NCBI GenBank assembly: GCA_014529385.2 | Contig: CM043971.1 | Coordinates: 60,032,709-60,096,708, forward strand | From: Adiantum capillus-veneris | Taxonomy: Eukaryota > Streptophyta > Polypodiopsida > Polypodiales > Pteridaceae | Direction of reading: 5' to 3' | Length of the DNA: 64,000 bases | Shown here: one piece after another, positions 32,233 to 44,984 of the stretch | Layout: every line of letters begins with the position of its first letter | Position numbering within the stretch: the first letter of the stretch is position 1 | Program-made: the position numbers and the translations under genes | Notes under the pieces: model-generated | What the model was told of the DNA's origin: nothing | The model's input: only the letters and a program-made list of their open reading frames with translations | The model's database searches: none

Positions 32233-33792
32233 TGTCATAAAATCTAATATCTAACTAACCCAAATGATTTTCTCATATTAAATTGATCACTTAATGTGGG
32301 AGAATAAACGGGAACAAGTGTTAAGATATAGGTATGTGCTTTTAGATCTATCTCAACACGGGGCCAATGTAAAGGGGCCCAAAAGGGAGATGGTCTATCA
32401 AAGAGCAAGGCTAACCAATGGAGCATAAGACCTTAGGGTTAGCTTCATTGAAGACCTCCAATAAATATGTGTAAAAGTCCTTTTGACCTTAAGTAAGCTA
32501 AGGCTGAGCTTGAGGTGGGAACCCGGCCCAAGCTCGAGGTGCTTGTCCTGCTTGAGGTGCTTGTCATGCTTGAGGTGCTTGACTTGCTGCATGATTAAGG
32601 TACTTGAGGTGCCTTGAGAAGCTTCCCTGAGATGCTTGTGGGAACACCCCCTAGTTCAAGTGCTTTGTCATGCTTGATGAGTAAGGTGCTTGATCACCTA
32701 AAGTCAAAATCAATCCTACAAGAGGGGGGGCGAGCCCTTTTCCTAGGAGCTAGAGAGAGAACACCCACTCACACACACAAGGGAAGCCCCAACTTGAAGA
32801 GGCAGCAAGGACACATGTCAGGCCCCTACCCATGTTACCTTCATGTGTTGCTTGAAGCCTATTGGCTAAGCTTCAAAGGGGTCCAATGATAAATTACATG
32901 AATTATCTAATTGTTTTAGCATTTATCAAGTCCTCTCTCTCAAAGGGGAAAGGGGGACACTTGTCCCAAGGCTACCCATGTTGCTTGTAATGGCTCCTGC
33001 TTGTGATTGGCTAGGCCTGGAGGGGTCCAATGAGCTTCAGGCATGAGCTACAAGGGGGGGTCGACCCAAGCAAGCTAGGGGGGTGCCTAGGGGGTATACT
33101 CACCCACACACACTCACAATCACTCTCATTGTGTGCTATGCAAAGTGCAAGAGCTCCCTCTCCAAGCAAGTAGAGGTTGAGAGCCTACACCAACACTCTT
33201 GGCTATGGAGTGCAAATCCAACCAAGAGCCATGCTTCAATGCTTAAGCTTGCCATCTCCTTCTTCTTCATTACTATGCTATTATGTATGCTAGCAACAAG
33301 AGTATGATAAGTGAGGAACTAATTCTTTCTCCTACGAAATGTTTCTTCTTCCTCTTCCCTACCCTCATTCCCTGCTAGCTCTCTCCACCTTCGAAGGTGT
33401 TTGAGGTCTTGGGACTGAGGCTTGGGATAGTTAAAGCTTTCTTCAAGTTTATGTTATGTTTGTGGTGCATGAAGCCTTCCATCTTCATGGCATCACCTAG
33501 GTCACAAGGAACACAAAGACTGTATTGTAACAAGTCTCTCTTTATGGGAGAAATCATAATACAAATGCCTATTGGAGGGGGGACCGGCTCCACATAAATC
33601 CGGTCCTCAATTGTTGTCATGTTCTCTAAACTCTCTCTCTTGCAAAAGTATTGTCTATGCCAAGTTAACTAATTGCTATGATTATGTTGCTATCTTCAAT
33701 TATGTCTACCCGCTATGCTCACAAAATCATTTCTTGAAAGTACTCTCATTAAATTCCGCTATTCTCAAATTGAATAGGCAAATTCCATTACA
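32233..33792 (+). repeat. Gypsy-3 solo LTR (1560 bp) with 5-bp target duplication
   Basis: Begins TGTCATAAAA and ends CCATTACA. CTGAA flanks it on both sides (32228-32232 and 33793-33797), and copy 1 has the uninterrupted site near 7480. It is related along its length to the gypsy-3 LTR at 49967-51558. A complete LTR with matching flanks and no internal region is the product of LTR-LTR recombination. It contains CTTGAGGTGCTTG repeats (about 32530-32590) and ATTGG…CCAAT modules (32861-32887, 33006-33031). Confidence 0.92.
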
Positions 33793-33797
33793 CTGAA

Positions 33798-35197
33798 CCT
33801 CTCTCTGGCTCTTTCTCCATTGGGTTAACCATCCTCTTCCACTGTCGCTTTAGCTTAGGCACCATCTCTATAAGCTACCCAAAAGTAACATCTGCCTTCC
33901 TGCTCGTCAGATCCTCCTTCAAGTCATAGCTTAATTGCCCATCCCCTAGTGAAAAATCTGAAACATGAAACTTTCGATGAGCTCTCCTTTTCCTCTTGGC
34001 CTTGACATCCTCGCCTTCATGGCTCTTTACTTTCTTCTTACTAGGACCTGAGGCACTTCTTCCTTCCTTATCCTCTGTGGTACTCTTCCCAATAGGCATC
34101 ACTAATGTATCCTCTAGCTTTGATGCCTTCTCCAAGGTGACTAAACTTAGAACTTTTGTCTTTCCCTTTCCCTCCTGGGTCAGTCCACTGCTTCCTTCGT
34201 CTCCCTTAATTTCGATGCCATAATCATTTGACCTAGTTAGCACCTGTCTTGGCAATGGATACATGTCTCCCCCCATCCTTGGTGGCTTATCACATTGCAG
34301 GCTGATGTGACCCAACTCTCCACAATTATAACATGTGGGTGTCTGCCTCCAAAACCTACCATTGCTTTGTCCAACACCATTCCTAGGCCTTTCTTCACCT
34401 CCTGGCTGATTTGCAAACCTCCCTCGACCTCGATTATTTCCCACTTGACCTAGCATGTTTAGGCTGAGATTATTCATCAAATCTACCATTTGCCTCATGT
34501 CTTGCCTTAGCCCATCATCTTGCACCGATGTAGTGACCACTACTGGCATAACCTGAGTAGTAACAGGAACCACTAGTTCATGATGAACCGTTGGCATGCG
34601 ACCTTGTAAAGAGTCCATAGGCTGAAATTCAGACCTCATGGGCAAAGACTCCACCCCTAACTGGCTCATTTTCCTCAACTTCCACTCTTTGTTCCTTGAT
34701 ACCTCTAGTACATCTTCATATGTTCTAGGGTTCCTTAGCTCCACTCTCCAACGTATATTCTCCCAAAGACCAGCTAAGAACCTGTCCTTCTTCATCATGT
34801 CACGCGAGGGTACCTCTGGTGCTAAGGCCTTGAAAATTCGCTCCCATGCCAATGAAAACTTACGTATGTACGCATCTACTGGCTCACCTTCCTTTTGCAC
34901 CAAAGCCTATACTTCCTCCCAAACTTTTTCAGGATCTTCTATCTTCACAAACTCCACTTCCAACCCATGTCGTAGATTGTCCCAACTCAACCTTACAGGT
35001 GGATCAGCCACACGCAACTCTTCTTCAAATGCTTTAGACCAAACTCGTGCATCACTCTTCTAACAAATTTGGAGAAAGCGTAACATTTGCGTAGGGTCAT
35101 GAATCTGGTTGCTAATGCAGGCAACCTCCATCTTCTCCAAAAATTCTTCCACATCTTCATCACTTCTTCCATGAAACTCCGGATAAGAGAAAGCCAT
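33798..35197 (-). pseudogene. Tat-like gypsy gag, copy 2
   Basis: Start at MAFSYPEFHGRSDEDVEEF (35197), broken near 35060, then open 34903-33875 (342 codons). It carries RIFKALAPEVPSRDMMKKDR, RTYEDVLEVSRNKEWKL, the zinc knuckle CYNCGELGHISLQC (fourth ligand kept) and a basic KRKRRAHRK stretch. The solo LTR insertion separates it from the protease and RT. Confidence 0.83.
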
Positions 35198-36221
35198 GGC
35201 TACCCAAATTATGATGCTTTGAGAACCCCTTCGAACACACGTGCAAGAACCCAAAATTTTTCACTACCCAATCCCCAGAAACTTCAATGGAGCTCAGCTT
35301 TAGATAAGGACAAACACATGCACATCAAATGAGTTTTCATAGTTAATCATCGGAATGACAACAGGCAAAGGACATTCCAGGATCTCTCTCAATCTTCTTG
35401 GCCCAAACATAAAGAATATGCGCTGCTGGAAAAAGATCTTCCTGGACACATGAACATTAATCTGAATTCTTTGAGTTAAATGAAAAGGAGTGAACTGAGG
35501 GCCATTTTGATCATCCATTAAAGCCAACCATGAAGCTCCCAAGAAGGCACACCTGACTTATCCTCTGATTTTTGCCCAAATTTCAACAGCATAATAGCTC
35601 AAAATACCAAAAAACCAGCCATCATAACTTGGAAAAATTTTGGCAGAGTTTCCCCAGAAGTAGAGCAGTGTGAACCCAAAATATAGACTGTCTATGTATG
35701 CATAAACTGCCAACAATAGAACCCGAGAATCAATTAGGAATCACTAGTACATAGCCTATGGCGAGGTCACAAAAAGGGTGCTCCAGCTACCTGTATCACC
35801 GAAAGGATCTCTACATTTGAGAATCCCCCAGCTCAATAAAAACCTCACGCTATCGACCCTCACAGGAAGGCTAATGCAAATCGCGTATAGTCAAGCGTCA
35901 GAAATGACTATCTTCCAGACCAAGTCTCAAAAATGGCTGGGACTGTCAAATACAACATGTATGGCTCCACAAATGCGTACAATGGCAGTTTCCACAAGTA
36001 ACGTACAATCCAGCAGACAATGCGCTCAAATAGGCGCCAAGTGATGCATACCCACAACAACTGCAAGTGACATCACTGCTAGTATATCACTCTACTCCAG
36101 CTACATGTACCTGTGTGAATCACCTGTATCCTTACCTGTCCCTGTAACCTGTTACCTGTAACCTGTAGCCCTGAATCTCGAAGCTTGAAGCTTGAAGCAG
36201 AAGGTACTCGAAGAAGATCCT
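35198..36221 (-). other. Leader of Tat-like gypsy, copy 2
   Basis: Matches 8877-9904. Contains the same small open frame (about 35300-35518) of unknown meaning and a CTGTAAC-like short repeat (36140-36170). No other gene seen. Confidence 0.6.
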
Positions 36222-36235
36222 CCGTGGGGGCGCCA
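36222..36235 (-). other. Tat-like gypsy primer binding site, copy 2
   Basis: TGGCGCCCCCACGG on the - strand, six bases after the LTR end at 36242, as in copy 1. Confidence 0.75.
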
Positions 36236-36241
36236 AAAGAA

Positions 36242-37383
36242 TGTGAGCGGGATGGAAACACACAGAACGCCTCTATAACGACCCGACACACACTCTTGGG
36301 AAGATACACACACACACACACTATGGGGCACCACTTGGCTTACACAACACACTTGGCCGAGACATGGAACACACCGATGGAGTGCGAGGAGAGAGACTAT
36401 CCACTTGCCCACTCCACACAGAGACACACACACACACAAAAAAAAAATCAGCTCAAAAGAGGAGAACTTCTGATAATTAGATACAAATGAGCTTGGGCCA
36501 ACACCAATGGGGCAAACAACTCACACAATATGAGTAAAAAGTACCAGATACAATCACAAACTGGAGCAGAAGATTCGCTCATAGGAGAAACCTACACAAC
36601 CAAAACAATAGAGAAAGAGTGAGGAATTTGGAAAAATGGACAGTGCCATCGCGTCTGGAAGGGCCCAAAACCCCAGTCTACAATGTCAAAGTGCTCAAAT
36701 CCGACCTCGGATGAGCAGTTTACGGCCAAAACAGGCTCCAAAATGAGCAAAAACACACCTGCGGCTGTTCCTCTTCTCTTCTCCATGTTTTTTATGGTCT
36801 TCTCTCTATTTTTTCAGTTCCCACACTTAGATTTATTAGTTGGGCACCCTTGGCCTTTTAGATGACCTCAAACGGACCCCAAACAGGCCAAAAATTGACC
36901 TCGCAGTGCATAGTCGTCACCCTGTTGCATCCATGAGCACACATGGCACTCATTTCTTTTCAATAATGCGTCTCGCAACCACATGAAGTGGCCCCAAAAA
37001 GTGGTCCTAATGATGAACGTTTTGCATAACTCTCACAAGAAAACACCACTTTGTGTCCGTATTCATCCACGTGCAAATATTGACCCCGTTCGCCCTCCTG
37101 ATGCCACTAGATGCCATCTGACGCACCTACTTACCTCATGTCGTCGGCCCACGGATAGCTTCCTCGAGAAGTTTTACGCTCTATAAACTCCTCATTATTG
37201 TAGAAAAAACATACTGGTACTGGTGATAGTGAAATTCGATGCACTATGTACATGCTGTCCTACCTATACACATGTGGGCCCCACGTAACCACCTGGCTAT
37301 GGAAATTGGGAAATCCTTTATTCGATGCACCATGCATGTGTATGTACATATGCGCAATCCCTTGCTCCAAAAAACTCTTGACA
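36242..37383 (-). repeat. Tat-like gypsy 5' LTR, copy 2 (1142 bp)
   Basis: A complete LTR from TGTGAGCGGG to CTCTTGACA. Copia coding sequence (GTTTTTGG…) resumes four bases later. The CA run here is shorter than in the left LTR of copy 1. Confidence 0.87.
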
Positions 37384-39181
37384 ACGTGTTTTTGGCTGTT
37401 TCGTATATGCTTTGGTGCCACAAGTGCAATTTCAGAAAATTGGATGATAAGGCTATCAAATGTATTTTTGTTATAGTGTTGAAAGCAAAGGTTACAAGTT
37501 GTATCATCCACAAAAAAAGCGTATTCTGGTTTCACGGGGTGTAGTGTTTGTGGAAGATTCTATTCATCCCTTGCTGTCATGTACTAGAGACAGTAATGTA
37601 AGCTCACAGGACATTTATGACACTTTGTTGCCTCTTTTTAGAGGTGGAAATACGAATGTATAGCCTATGGGGGTTTCTGGAAATGTTTTAGATCAGCCTA
37701 TTATTGATGCAGATGTACATGATGTACTCGATGACGAAAGGGCTGAAAATGAGCATGCTAGAGGTATGCCAAAATGGCTGGTGCACACTTTGCATGACAG
37801 TAAATTGGATGCACCTTTGTCTAGTCGTACTCAGGCTCTTGCCATGCATCTTCTGCATCAAATTGTTATGCTTTGGCTGTGTCTAGTTTACATGATGAGC
37901 CTCTGTCTTTTGATGAAGCACAAAATTCAAAAAATTGGATGGCTGCCATGCAATCAGAATATGATGCACTTATAGAAAATGACACATGGACTTTATGTGA
38001 TTTGCCTCCTGGCAAAAAGGCCATTGGTACGAAGTGGGTTTACAAGTTGAAACGCAAGCCGAATGGTGAGATCAATCTCCATAAGGATCGACTTGTTGCA
38101 AAGGGTTATGCACAGCAAAAAGGCATTGATTATGAAGAGACTTTTGCTCCCACTTGTCGTATGACTACTGTGCGTTTTCTATGTGCACATTGTATGTAAA
38201 GCGTGAGGGTGATGTACTTCTCATTGTGGTTCTTTATGTTCATGATTTGCTGATCACTGCAACTTTGAGAGACATATTGTTGAATTTAAGGCTGATTTGA
38301 ATGCTACTTTCAAGATGAAAACTTTGGGGCTGTTGCATCACTACTTGGGTATACAGTTTAAGCAGTGTGATGGTGGTATTGCCTTGTGTCAGAAAAGTTA
38401 CATAGAGACATTGCTATGTAAGTTTGGACTTGAGGATTGCAAACCTATTTCCACTCCCATGGAAATATGTTTGAAGTTGAGTCTACATGATGTTGGCGAT
38501 CCTGCTGATGTCACTCTTTATCAAACTGTTGTTGGCTACCTCATTTATGTATGCAACACGAGGCCGAATATTCAGTTTGTAGTCTCACAGGTTAGCAGAT
38601 TTATGCATAGCCCAAGGTCTAAGCATTGGCAGGCTATAAAGAGGATTTTCTGCTACCTTAGTGGCACTTTATATCTTGGCTTGTTTTATCCCAATGGGGG
38701 ATCATTGCCGACAGACTTACATGGCTTTCCGGACTCATATTGGGCTGGTTGTTTTGACACGAGAGTGTCCACCACAAGTGGTTTTTGTTTCATGCTTGGC
38801 AATTCATGTATATCATGGTTGAGCAAGAAGCAACCTACTGTGGCCACTTCGAGTTGTGAGGCTGAGTACAGGGCAGTCTTCACAGCTACGGTTGAGTGTG
38901 TATGGCTGAGACGCCTTATGGCTGATTTGGGTGTTGGACCGAACACTGCCAACACTATATACACTGACAATCAGAGCGCATTGGCAGTTGCCAGGAACCC
39001 AGTTTTTCATGTTCGCACAAAGCACATTGAGGTGCATTACTACTATGTTAGGGAGAGGCTCTCAGCAGGAGAGTTCAGCTTGGATTATGTGCCAACACAG
39101 GAAAACCTTGCAGATCTTTTCACAAAGGCATTGTCTCGTGAGAAGCTTTCAGCTTTGGGCTTACTCCCCTTTGTGGACTGA
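37384..39181 (+). pseudogene. Copia unit 2 integrase end, RT remnant and RNase H
   Basis: 37384-37660 encodes the integrase C-terminal region (KMDDKAIKCIFV-like, YKLYHPQKKRILVSRG), which unit 1 lost. RT motifs NWMAAMQSEYDALIE, GTKWVYKLKRK and DYEETFAPTCRMTTVR follow, then the same palm deletion and VLYVHDLLIT box as unit 1. RNase H (38297-39181, 294 codons) is open, with SCEAEYRA, TDNQSALAV and DLFTKALS. It is the best-kept RNase H of the array together with unit 0. Confidence 0.88.
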
Positions 39182-39256
39182 TCATGTCCTTAGGGCATGG
39201 CACTTCCCTTTACTCATGTGCCAACTCTCGTTCACCGCATCACTCCAGGGGGGATT

Positions 39257-39470
39257 TGTTACCATATACATGTGGTAGTGATGTGTGTGAACACACTAGG
39301 ACCACCGGGGCATTTTTTGCCTCTTTAGGAGGTTTTTTTCCCCGTGCATGATATATACGCCTATCATTCTAGGGCTATCTATCTTTCCATTGCACACTAA
39401 GTAATACACTCTCCATTGTGTGCCTTGAGCTTCCTTCGTCTTCTCCAAGCTATGTGCATTTCTCTGCAAC
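39257..39470 (+). repeat. Copia LTR, last in array, truncated
   Basis: It matches the first 214 bp of the 227-bp LTR and stops at TTTCTCTGCAAC. The last bases, including the terminal AACA, and the primer site are missing. Unrelated sequence follows, so the array ends here. Confidence 0.85.
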
Positions 39471-40875
39471 ACGAACTAGGACGCAAACGAGGAGAATCTC
39501 TGAGCAATACAAGTGAAAAGGAAGGTACACTATCACTAATAACAATGCTACAAATACACACACCAAACACACACACACACACACACACACAGTTTTGTGC
39601 AAGAATCAAGCTGCAGTTTAAATGATTGATGCGGGTGTATAAACAACTTGGAGGACAATCAAGAGACACAGTTATGTTTGATGAGGTTGCAATCTACACA
39701 TTATCTTAGGGTTATGGGATCCCTCTCACCTTACAACCCTCTTATAATGTTTCTCAAGAAACAAAACAAACACAAGAGCTCTTGGCATCACATACAAGCA
39801 AATACCACACAAGAATCTCAAAATGAAAACGCGTCACCTTAAACAAAACAAGATGAGGTTGCCAAGAGTGAATTGGAGAGACTCAAGAGAGTTTTGAATT
39901 GCGGTTGCACCCAACTTATTGATTCAATTGATGTGCAAGAGTAGGTGAAATTTGATTGGAATTTATGAATCACTCACTCCCTTACAATGCTACAACTATC
40001 TCAAGAAGCTTTCATATACCCCACAAGAAATGGTGTATAGAGAGCTCACTCTCTCTCCCTACAACTACGTTGGTGAATGGTACCCTCAAAGTAGTGAGCA
40101 ATAGTGTAGAGATAATGCTATCTACAAAGGGAAAGGGTCTCTATTTATAGGTGAGGAGAGCCCTTATTAGGATGATCTTCTTATCAATATTTACATAGAA
40201 AACCATGTTTATGAATTTTTTTGTGTATTCTTATAATAGTGGAGCTCTCTTGTCTCCTGAGTCACATGGATGTGGGCTCAAGAGGAGAGAATTATTGAGG
40301 TGAAATAGAGAAGATTCTAGAGAGGTGAGTGATTTTTTGTATGAGGTTGCCTACTCCAAGGTAGAGTAGAGTGGGTGCGATTTATAAGAAGGGTTATTCA
40401 TTAGTATTAGTAGTTTGTGGTTAGTAGAATGGGATAAAATTACATGGCATATGCACTTAAGGTGCATTATATTATTTATACAATGATAGAATGTAAGAGA
40501 AGGATGAGAATATACACAATTTGATGGAAACCACAAGATGGAAAAAGAATTTTCCACCTATCTCCTCCAGTGAATGAAGCGGTTCTAGAACTTTGTCGGT
40601 GTAGTTTTTGTGACCAGGGGAAAGTTGAATTTTCTTTGATCAAACTCCTCCTTTTGTAGAGCTTGACTTTGGTTATTTGTTGATTTTTTTCTTTTTGGAA
40701 AAGGATAAAGAGGTTATAGTAATATGAGTTTGACTCTAGAGAGAGAAATTGAGCTATATGTGCGTAGAGATGATAATTTTTTAGCTATGGAGCAAGGGAG
40801 AGATGGAAATGGTGAAGAAGATGAAAGAAGCATGAAAGTTGCAGGTTTGAGTGGGTGATGGAGAGAAATGAGTGA

Positions 40876-40914
<39 letters not shown>

Positions 40915-42950
40915 TGTGTGTATGGAAGTGGAAAAGGAGGTGAGAGAAGACTATGGGTTACTTTGTGAGAAAAGTGGGCAAATTGGGGTCCACTCAAAAA
41001 TTCCTATCTCAACGATAATGGCTTCAAAAATCATGAAAAAATTTGAGGTGATTATTCATCGTTACCTTTACACATGCATGGAGGAGGATTATCGATGAAA
41101 TAAGAAGTATATACAAGGTCGGACTAGTGTATGGACTATTTATGGATTTTAGCTCAATGAGCACATGTTGCTAGAATAATGAGTAAAAATAATTAAGAAA
41201 TATGGAAGAATTATGGATATGAAAAAAGATATTAGAATGATATGATATGGTCCCTATTTTGAATTATTTTGGGTGAAAGAGGAAAAGGTATGCAAGTAAA
41301 TGAAAATATTATAATGAATGTGACTAAGGGAGTAGAAATCGATTTTTTGTTTTCACAAGCGTGAGGGTGAAAATGTGGGGGTAATTTGTATAAAAGAAAA
41401 ATATGAGGTTAGAGTATGTACACATTGGCAAAAAAAAATTATACTTATGGTGCAAGAGGATGAAAGAAGGCATTCATACGTTTAATAAAACACACACCTA
41501 AGTATAAATATTTAAATAAAATACCAAAATAATTATAAAAAATCTCTATATTTAGGCCATATATACAATAAAATATTTACACACAAAAGAGGCCATAACA
41601 TACTTTTTCTTTTTCTTTTTTTTTCTTTTTTTGGCTTGATTAGCCAAGTGAGCTAATTGAGGGTTTTTAAGGAGATATGGAAAAAGTCCCTTAACTCACA
41701 CACGCCTGTCTATGCACAGTGAAAGAGTGAGGATAACCACAGTGTTTGAGTGATTTGATAAGGTGAGGTAGCTCATTATGGCAATTTTGAATAGCCAAAA
41801 ACGGCTATCAATATCTAGAGCTTAGCCAATTGATTATAGATCATACAAGATGTTTGTTTCAAAAGAAACCAAACTTAAGGAATAGCTTACTTAGTTACTT
41901 GATCAAGGTTTATTTCGCCTTGTGTAGGCTCATGCTATTCAATATAAAGGAGGATAATACACTTCATTTTTGTAGATGGTTATGCATCACAAATTTGTGG
42001 GTTTCCAATTCCATAAGAGAGGATTGGGTGACCGAGCATAATGCTTTACCATAGCGATGAAGCTCCTTGGTTCCTATAAATGTTTAATTAGGTAGTAAAC
42101 CTAAGTGACTACAAGAAGGGACAAGGGAAAAGCCTCTAAGTGGTTGAGAGAGAAAAAAAGGTGAACACCTTTTACTTTTGCTTATCTCTTGAATTATCAT
42201 TTAAACAAACTAAAGCATCTCATTTTGTAGTGTCTTAGCGTTGGCCTTGCTTTAATCTTTTTGCTTTCTAGAAGAAACCTTAGTGTTGTGTTGTTTTAGG
42301 GAGACGTTCATTGTTTTTAGTGCATGATGGAGACTTCCTTTAAATGTTTATTCACTTTCATTTCATATCCTGACATATCTTTACTTTTTTTGCATTCTAT
42401 TGTTTTAGAATGTTAAAGTGAAACTTCACTTGCATAATTCTAGTAAATTCTATGGATACACACACACACACATATATATTAATGAGCTTTTTAAATTTCA
42501 CATTTCAATTCACAAACTCTCTAGTCAATATTCAAAAAAATCTCTTTTATTTTAAATGACCGTCGACTAAGTTTCCTTCCCACAAAAAAGCAAACTAGAA
42601 ATACTAGCATAAATTTACAATTTGCAAGATTTTTTAGCTATTTTCTCACATATTTCACCACTTTTTCTTCCCTTTACGATGGTTTGCAACGAGGTAGTCT
42701 CCATTTTCAACTGGCTCAAGGCTAAGCTAAGTCTCCATTTTCAACCGGCTCAAGGCTAAGCTGAGGCAATCCTTTCTTGAACACTAATTCTAAAACTCAA
42801 CCTAATGATTTTATCACGTTCTAATTATTTTAGAAAGCCACCGTGATTATTTTACTTGTTTCCATTTGTTGGGTGATGCGTTGGGGCTTGAAGGAGTGAA
42901 AAGTTCAAGATTTTTTATTTTTATTCCGTTTTGACAATTACCTCTCAATC
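39471..42950. other. Unassigned AT-rich sequence
   Basis: No gene, LTR end or recognisable protein found. Contains CA (39560-39592) and GT (40874-40922) runs, a poly-T/C tract (about 41606-41632), and a 36-bp tandem duplication at 42699-42766. Short frames are not supported. It could be very old repeat sequence or intergenic DNA. Confidence 0.6.
42699..42766. repeat. Two-copy tandem repeat, ~36 bp
   Basis: TCTCCATTTTCAAC followed by GGCTCAAGGCTAAGCT occurs twice in a row with one or two differences. Confidence 0.8.
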
Positions 42951-42954
42951 CATC

Positions 42955-43030
42955 TCCAAAACTTGCATAACCAACTCAAATTATAGTTTTATCATCTTGT
43001 ATTGATAGACAATCAGTCTTCTTATGAAAA
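42955..43030 (+). repeat. Dispersed repeat, left copy
   Basis: About 70 bp (CAACTCAAATTATAG … TGTATTGATAGACAATCA … CTTCTTA) recurs at 44740-44825 in the same direction with substitutions. Purine-rich runs follow the left copy. Nature unknown. Confidence 0.6.
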
Positions 43031-43287
43031 GTCACAGATCACACGTGCAGAGGAGAGAGGAGAGAGAGAAAGAGAAAGAGGAATCTTGGGGAGAGAGGAG
43101 AGAGAGAAAGAGAAAGAGAAAGGGAAATCCGTGCAGATGTTGTCAAAGGCTTAAGAGAGGAAAACGAGAGACGTCTGCATGCAAGAGATAGACGAATATT
43201 TTCTTTTATGCTAACAGTAGGCATGTGTGTGGTTGACACTGAGATAGAAAAGGATAGCAAAACGGCCAACAGTGATCTGGACGCGTC

Positions 43288-43326
<39 letters not shown>

Positions 43327-44739
43327 TGTGTGTGTGTGTGTGTGTGTGTGTTTTGCACATCTAGAGGTGACATTTCTCTCTTGCTTTCCCATGTGATTTG
43401 CGCATCACTATTTTTGTGGTGGGAGATCTGTTGCCGCTAGGACAAGGGTGTTTTTTGTGGGTTGCAGGTGATGGTGATAAGGCTATGAATGGAGTGTAGG
43501 CGAGGCAGGGCCAATGGATGGATGCAGGATATAGCTTATAGACGCAGCTGAAGCACAAAAGTGAACCGAGGGGTGGGGGCTCAGCCAATAGAAGAAAGCG
43601 TTTTGTGAGTAGTTTATTGCTAGGGCCACCATTGAGGGCGATGCAGACACGTCGAAAGCCATGCTCAAGGGTTGAAGGCACATTTCATTGTCCCCTCCAA
43701 TTCTTCTCTCCCTGTCTGCTCTGTATCGTGAGTGGAAATGCGAGAAGGAGGATGACATGCAAATAGAAGGAATTGTTTGCACCATCTGCAACTAGGAGAC
43801 TAGTGTTCAGAGTTGAGATATTGAGAGAATCTATGCAGGAAATTAATTAATGGGTGTAGAATAGACCTACTATAAGTATAAGTATAATGAATAAACTCTC
43901 CTCGCCCAGCTAGATATTTAAAGTCTTTTGGGATAGTCTCCTACACGTGAAAACATTCTTCTTCTCCTTCTTCTTCTCTCTTGGTTGCTGGAGTTCCATG
44001 CTAACAAGCATGAGAAGAACAATCTTGTCAGAGTAAGAATGGAGGGAGTGGAGGGACTCAGCACGCCAATTGCACTTAGGAGATGGAGCTTAGGGAATCG
44101 AGGAGGCCGATCTGACTGAGCAGGTTTCCCAGATGGCCACACTCAAAGGAAGGGAGGCTCTGTTGCGAGCTGGTAGGATATGGCAAGGTGAAGGGTGGGC
44201 AGGTGTGCTGCAGTCCAGAGGAATCACAGGATGCAAGGACTGGTTGCCAAGGAGTCTCTTTGTTGTGCAGTGCCTCACACAGGAGGCCACGAGAGAGAAA
44301 CTGGTAGAGGCAAACCTCTTACAGGTGCAAAACATGGGACCAAGAGGTGCCACAAAGACGTGCACACTTGCAAAGCAAAGCAAGAGTGAATGTAAGCGCA
44401 CTGGGCATGCATAGCGCCATGATGAGAATGGGCAAGACGAGATGGCTACCATCGGCCCGAAGCAGGTAGAAATTTGATGCTCGGCATAGGGCACGGGTGT
44501 GTGGAAGAGAAAGGTACACCCACACATGGTACGCGCAGGGAGTAGACAAACATTACAGGCGTTGAGGAGAATCTGTGTCATGGACACAAAAAAAATGGTA
44601 TGTGTTGTTCAAACCTTTTTTTCCTTTCTTTTTAAAGGAATCTCAGTAGATCCTCTTAGGTTTGTGAGGGTGAAAAGGGGAGATATTGCACGTGGAAAAG
44701 AGAGAGTGAGTTATGTTTAAAAATAATGAAGCAGTTCGT
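43031..44739. other. Region between dispersed repeats; microsatellites
   Basis: GA-rich 43032-43130, CT run 43292-43322 and GT run 43325-43350. 43918-43970 resembles a repeated block of the CACTA element (58315-58360). Open frames of 93-165 codons occur on both strands, but with no recognisable domain and overlapping each other, so I do not call genes. Confidence 0.5.
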
Positions 44740-44825
44740 CTCCAAATCCTAAATAACCAACTCAGATTCTAGTTTTACCATATCTTGTATTCATAGACAA
44801 TCATCTTCTTACAAAAAGCTACAAA
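44740..44825 (+). repeat. Dispersed repeat, right copy
   Basis: Partner of 42955-43030, about 1.8 kb away. No terminal motif typical of LTRs is visible. Confidence 0.55.
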
Positions 44826-44945
44826 ATTTTTATCTTTGTGAAAATTTAATCTCAAACAGGAGTATTTTGGCAATTTTGGGAAATTTTAAGGGCATTTTGG
44901 GAATTTATGACAAAATATCGGGAGTGATTTGGGATAGGATGCCGC

Positions 44946-44947
<2 letters not shown>

Positions 44948-44984
<37 letters not shown>

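Larger units (their letters stand above)
28327..37383 (-). mobile_element. Tat-like gypsy, copy 2, nested in copia integrase
   Basis: Left LTR 28327-29471, right LTR 36242-37383, internal region with the same domain order and the same integrase loss as copy 1. It contains a gypsy-3 solo LTR (32233-33792). Both LTRs are complete here, so this copy defines the ends. Flanking bases are GCAT on the left (GCGT in unit 1) and ACGT on the right, compatible with a decayed 4-5 bp target duplication. Confidence 0.88.
12184..39470 (+). mobile_element. Copia unit 2 with two nested gypsy insertions
   Basis: The unit has LTR and leader to 12709, then a chromodomain gypsy array (12710-27012), copia gag-protease-integrase (27013-28326), Tat-like gypsy copy 2 (28327-37383), copia RT/RNase H (37384-39181) and a truncated LTR. 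About 870 bp of copia (end of leader and most of gag, compared with 1395-2265) are missing at the left gypsy junction. The right junction (27012/27013) is a clean LTR end. Confidence 0.88.

Noticed and set aside
33083..33620. Short frames in the gypsy-3 solo LTR
   Set aside because: Short, not conserved in frame in the related LTR at 49967, and within a noncoding LTR.
43361..44587. Possible host gene on the - strand at 43.4-44.6 kb
   Set aside because: Overlapping frames of similar length on both strands, no recognisable domain, no clear splice structure.
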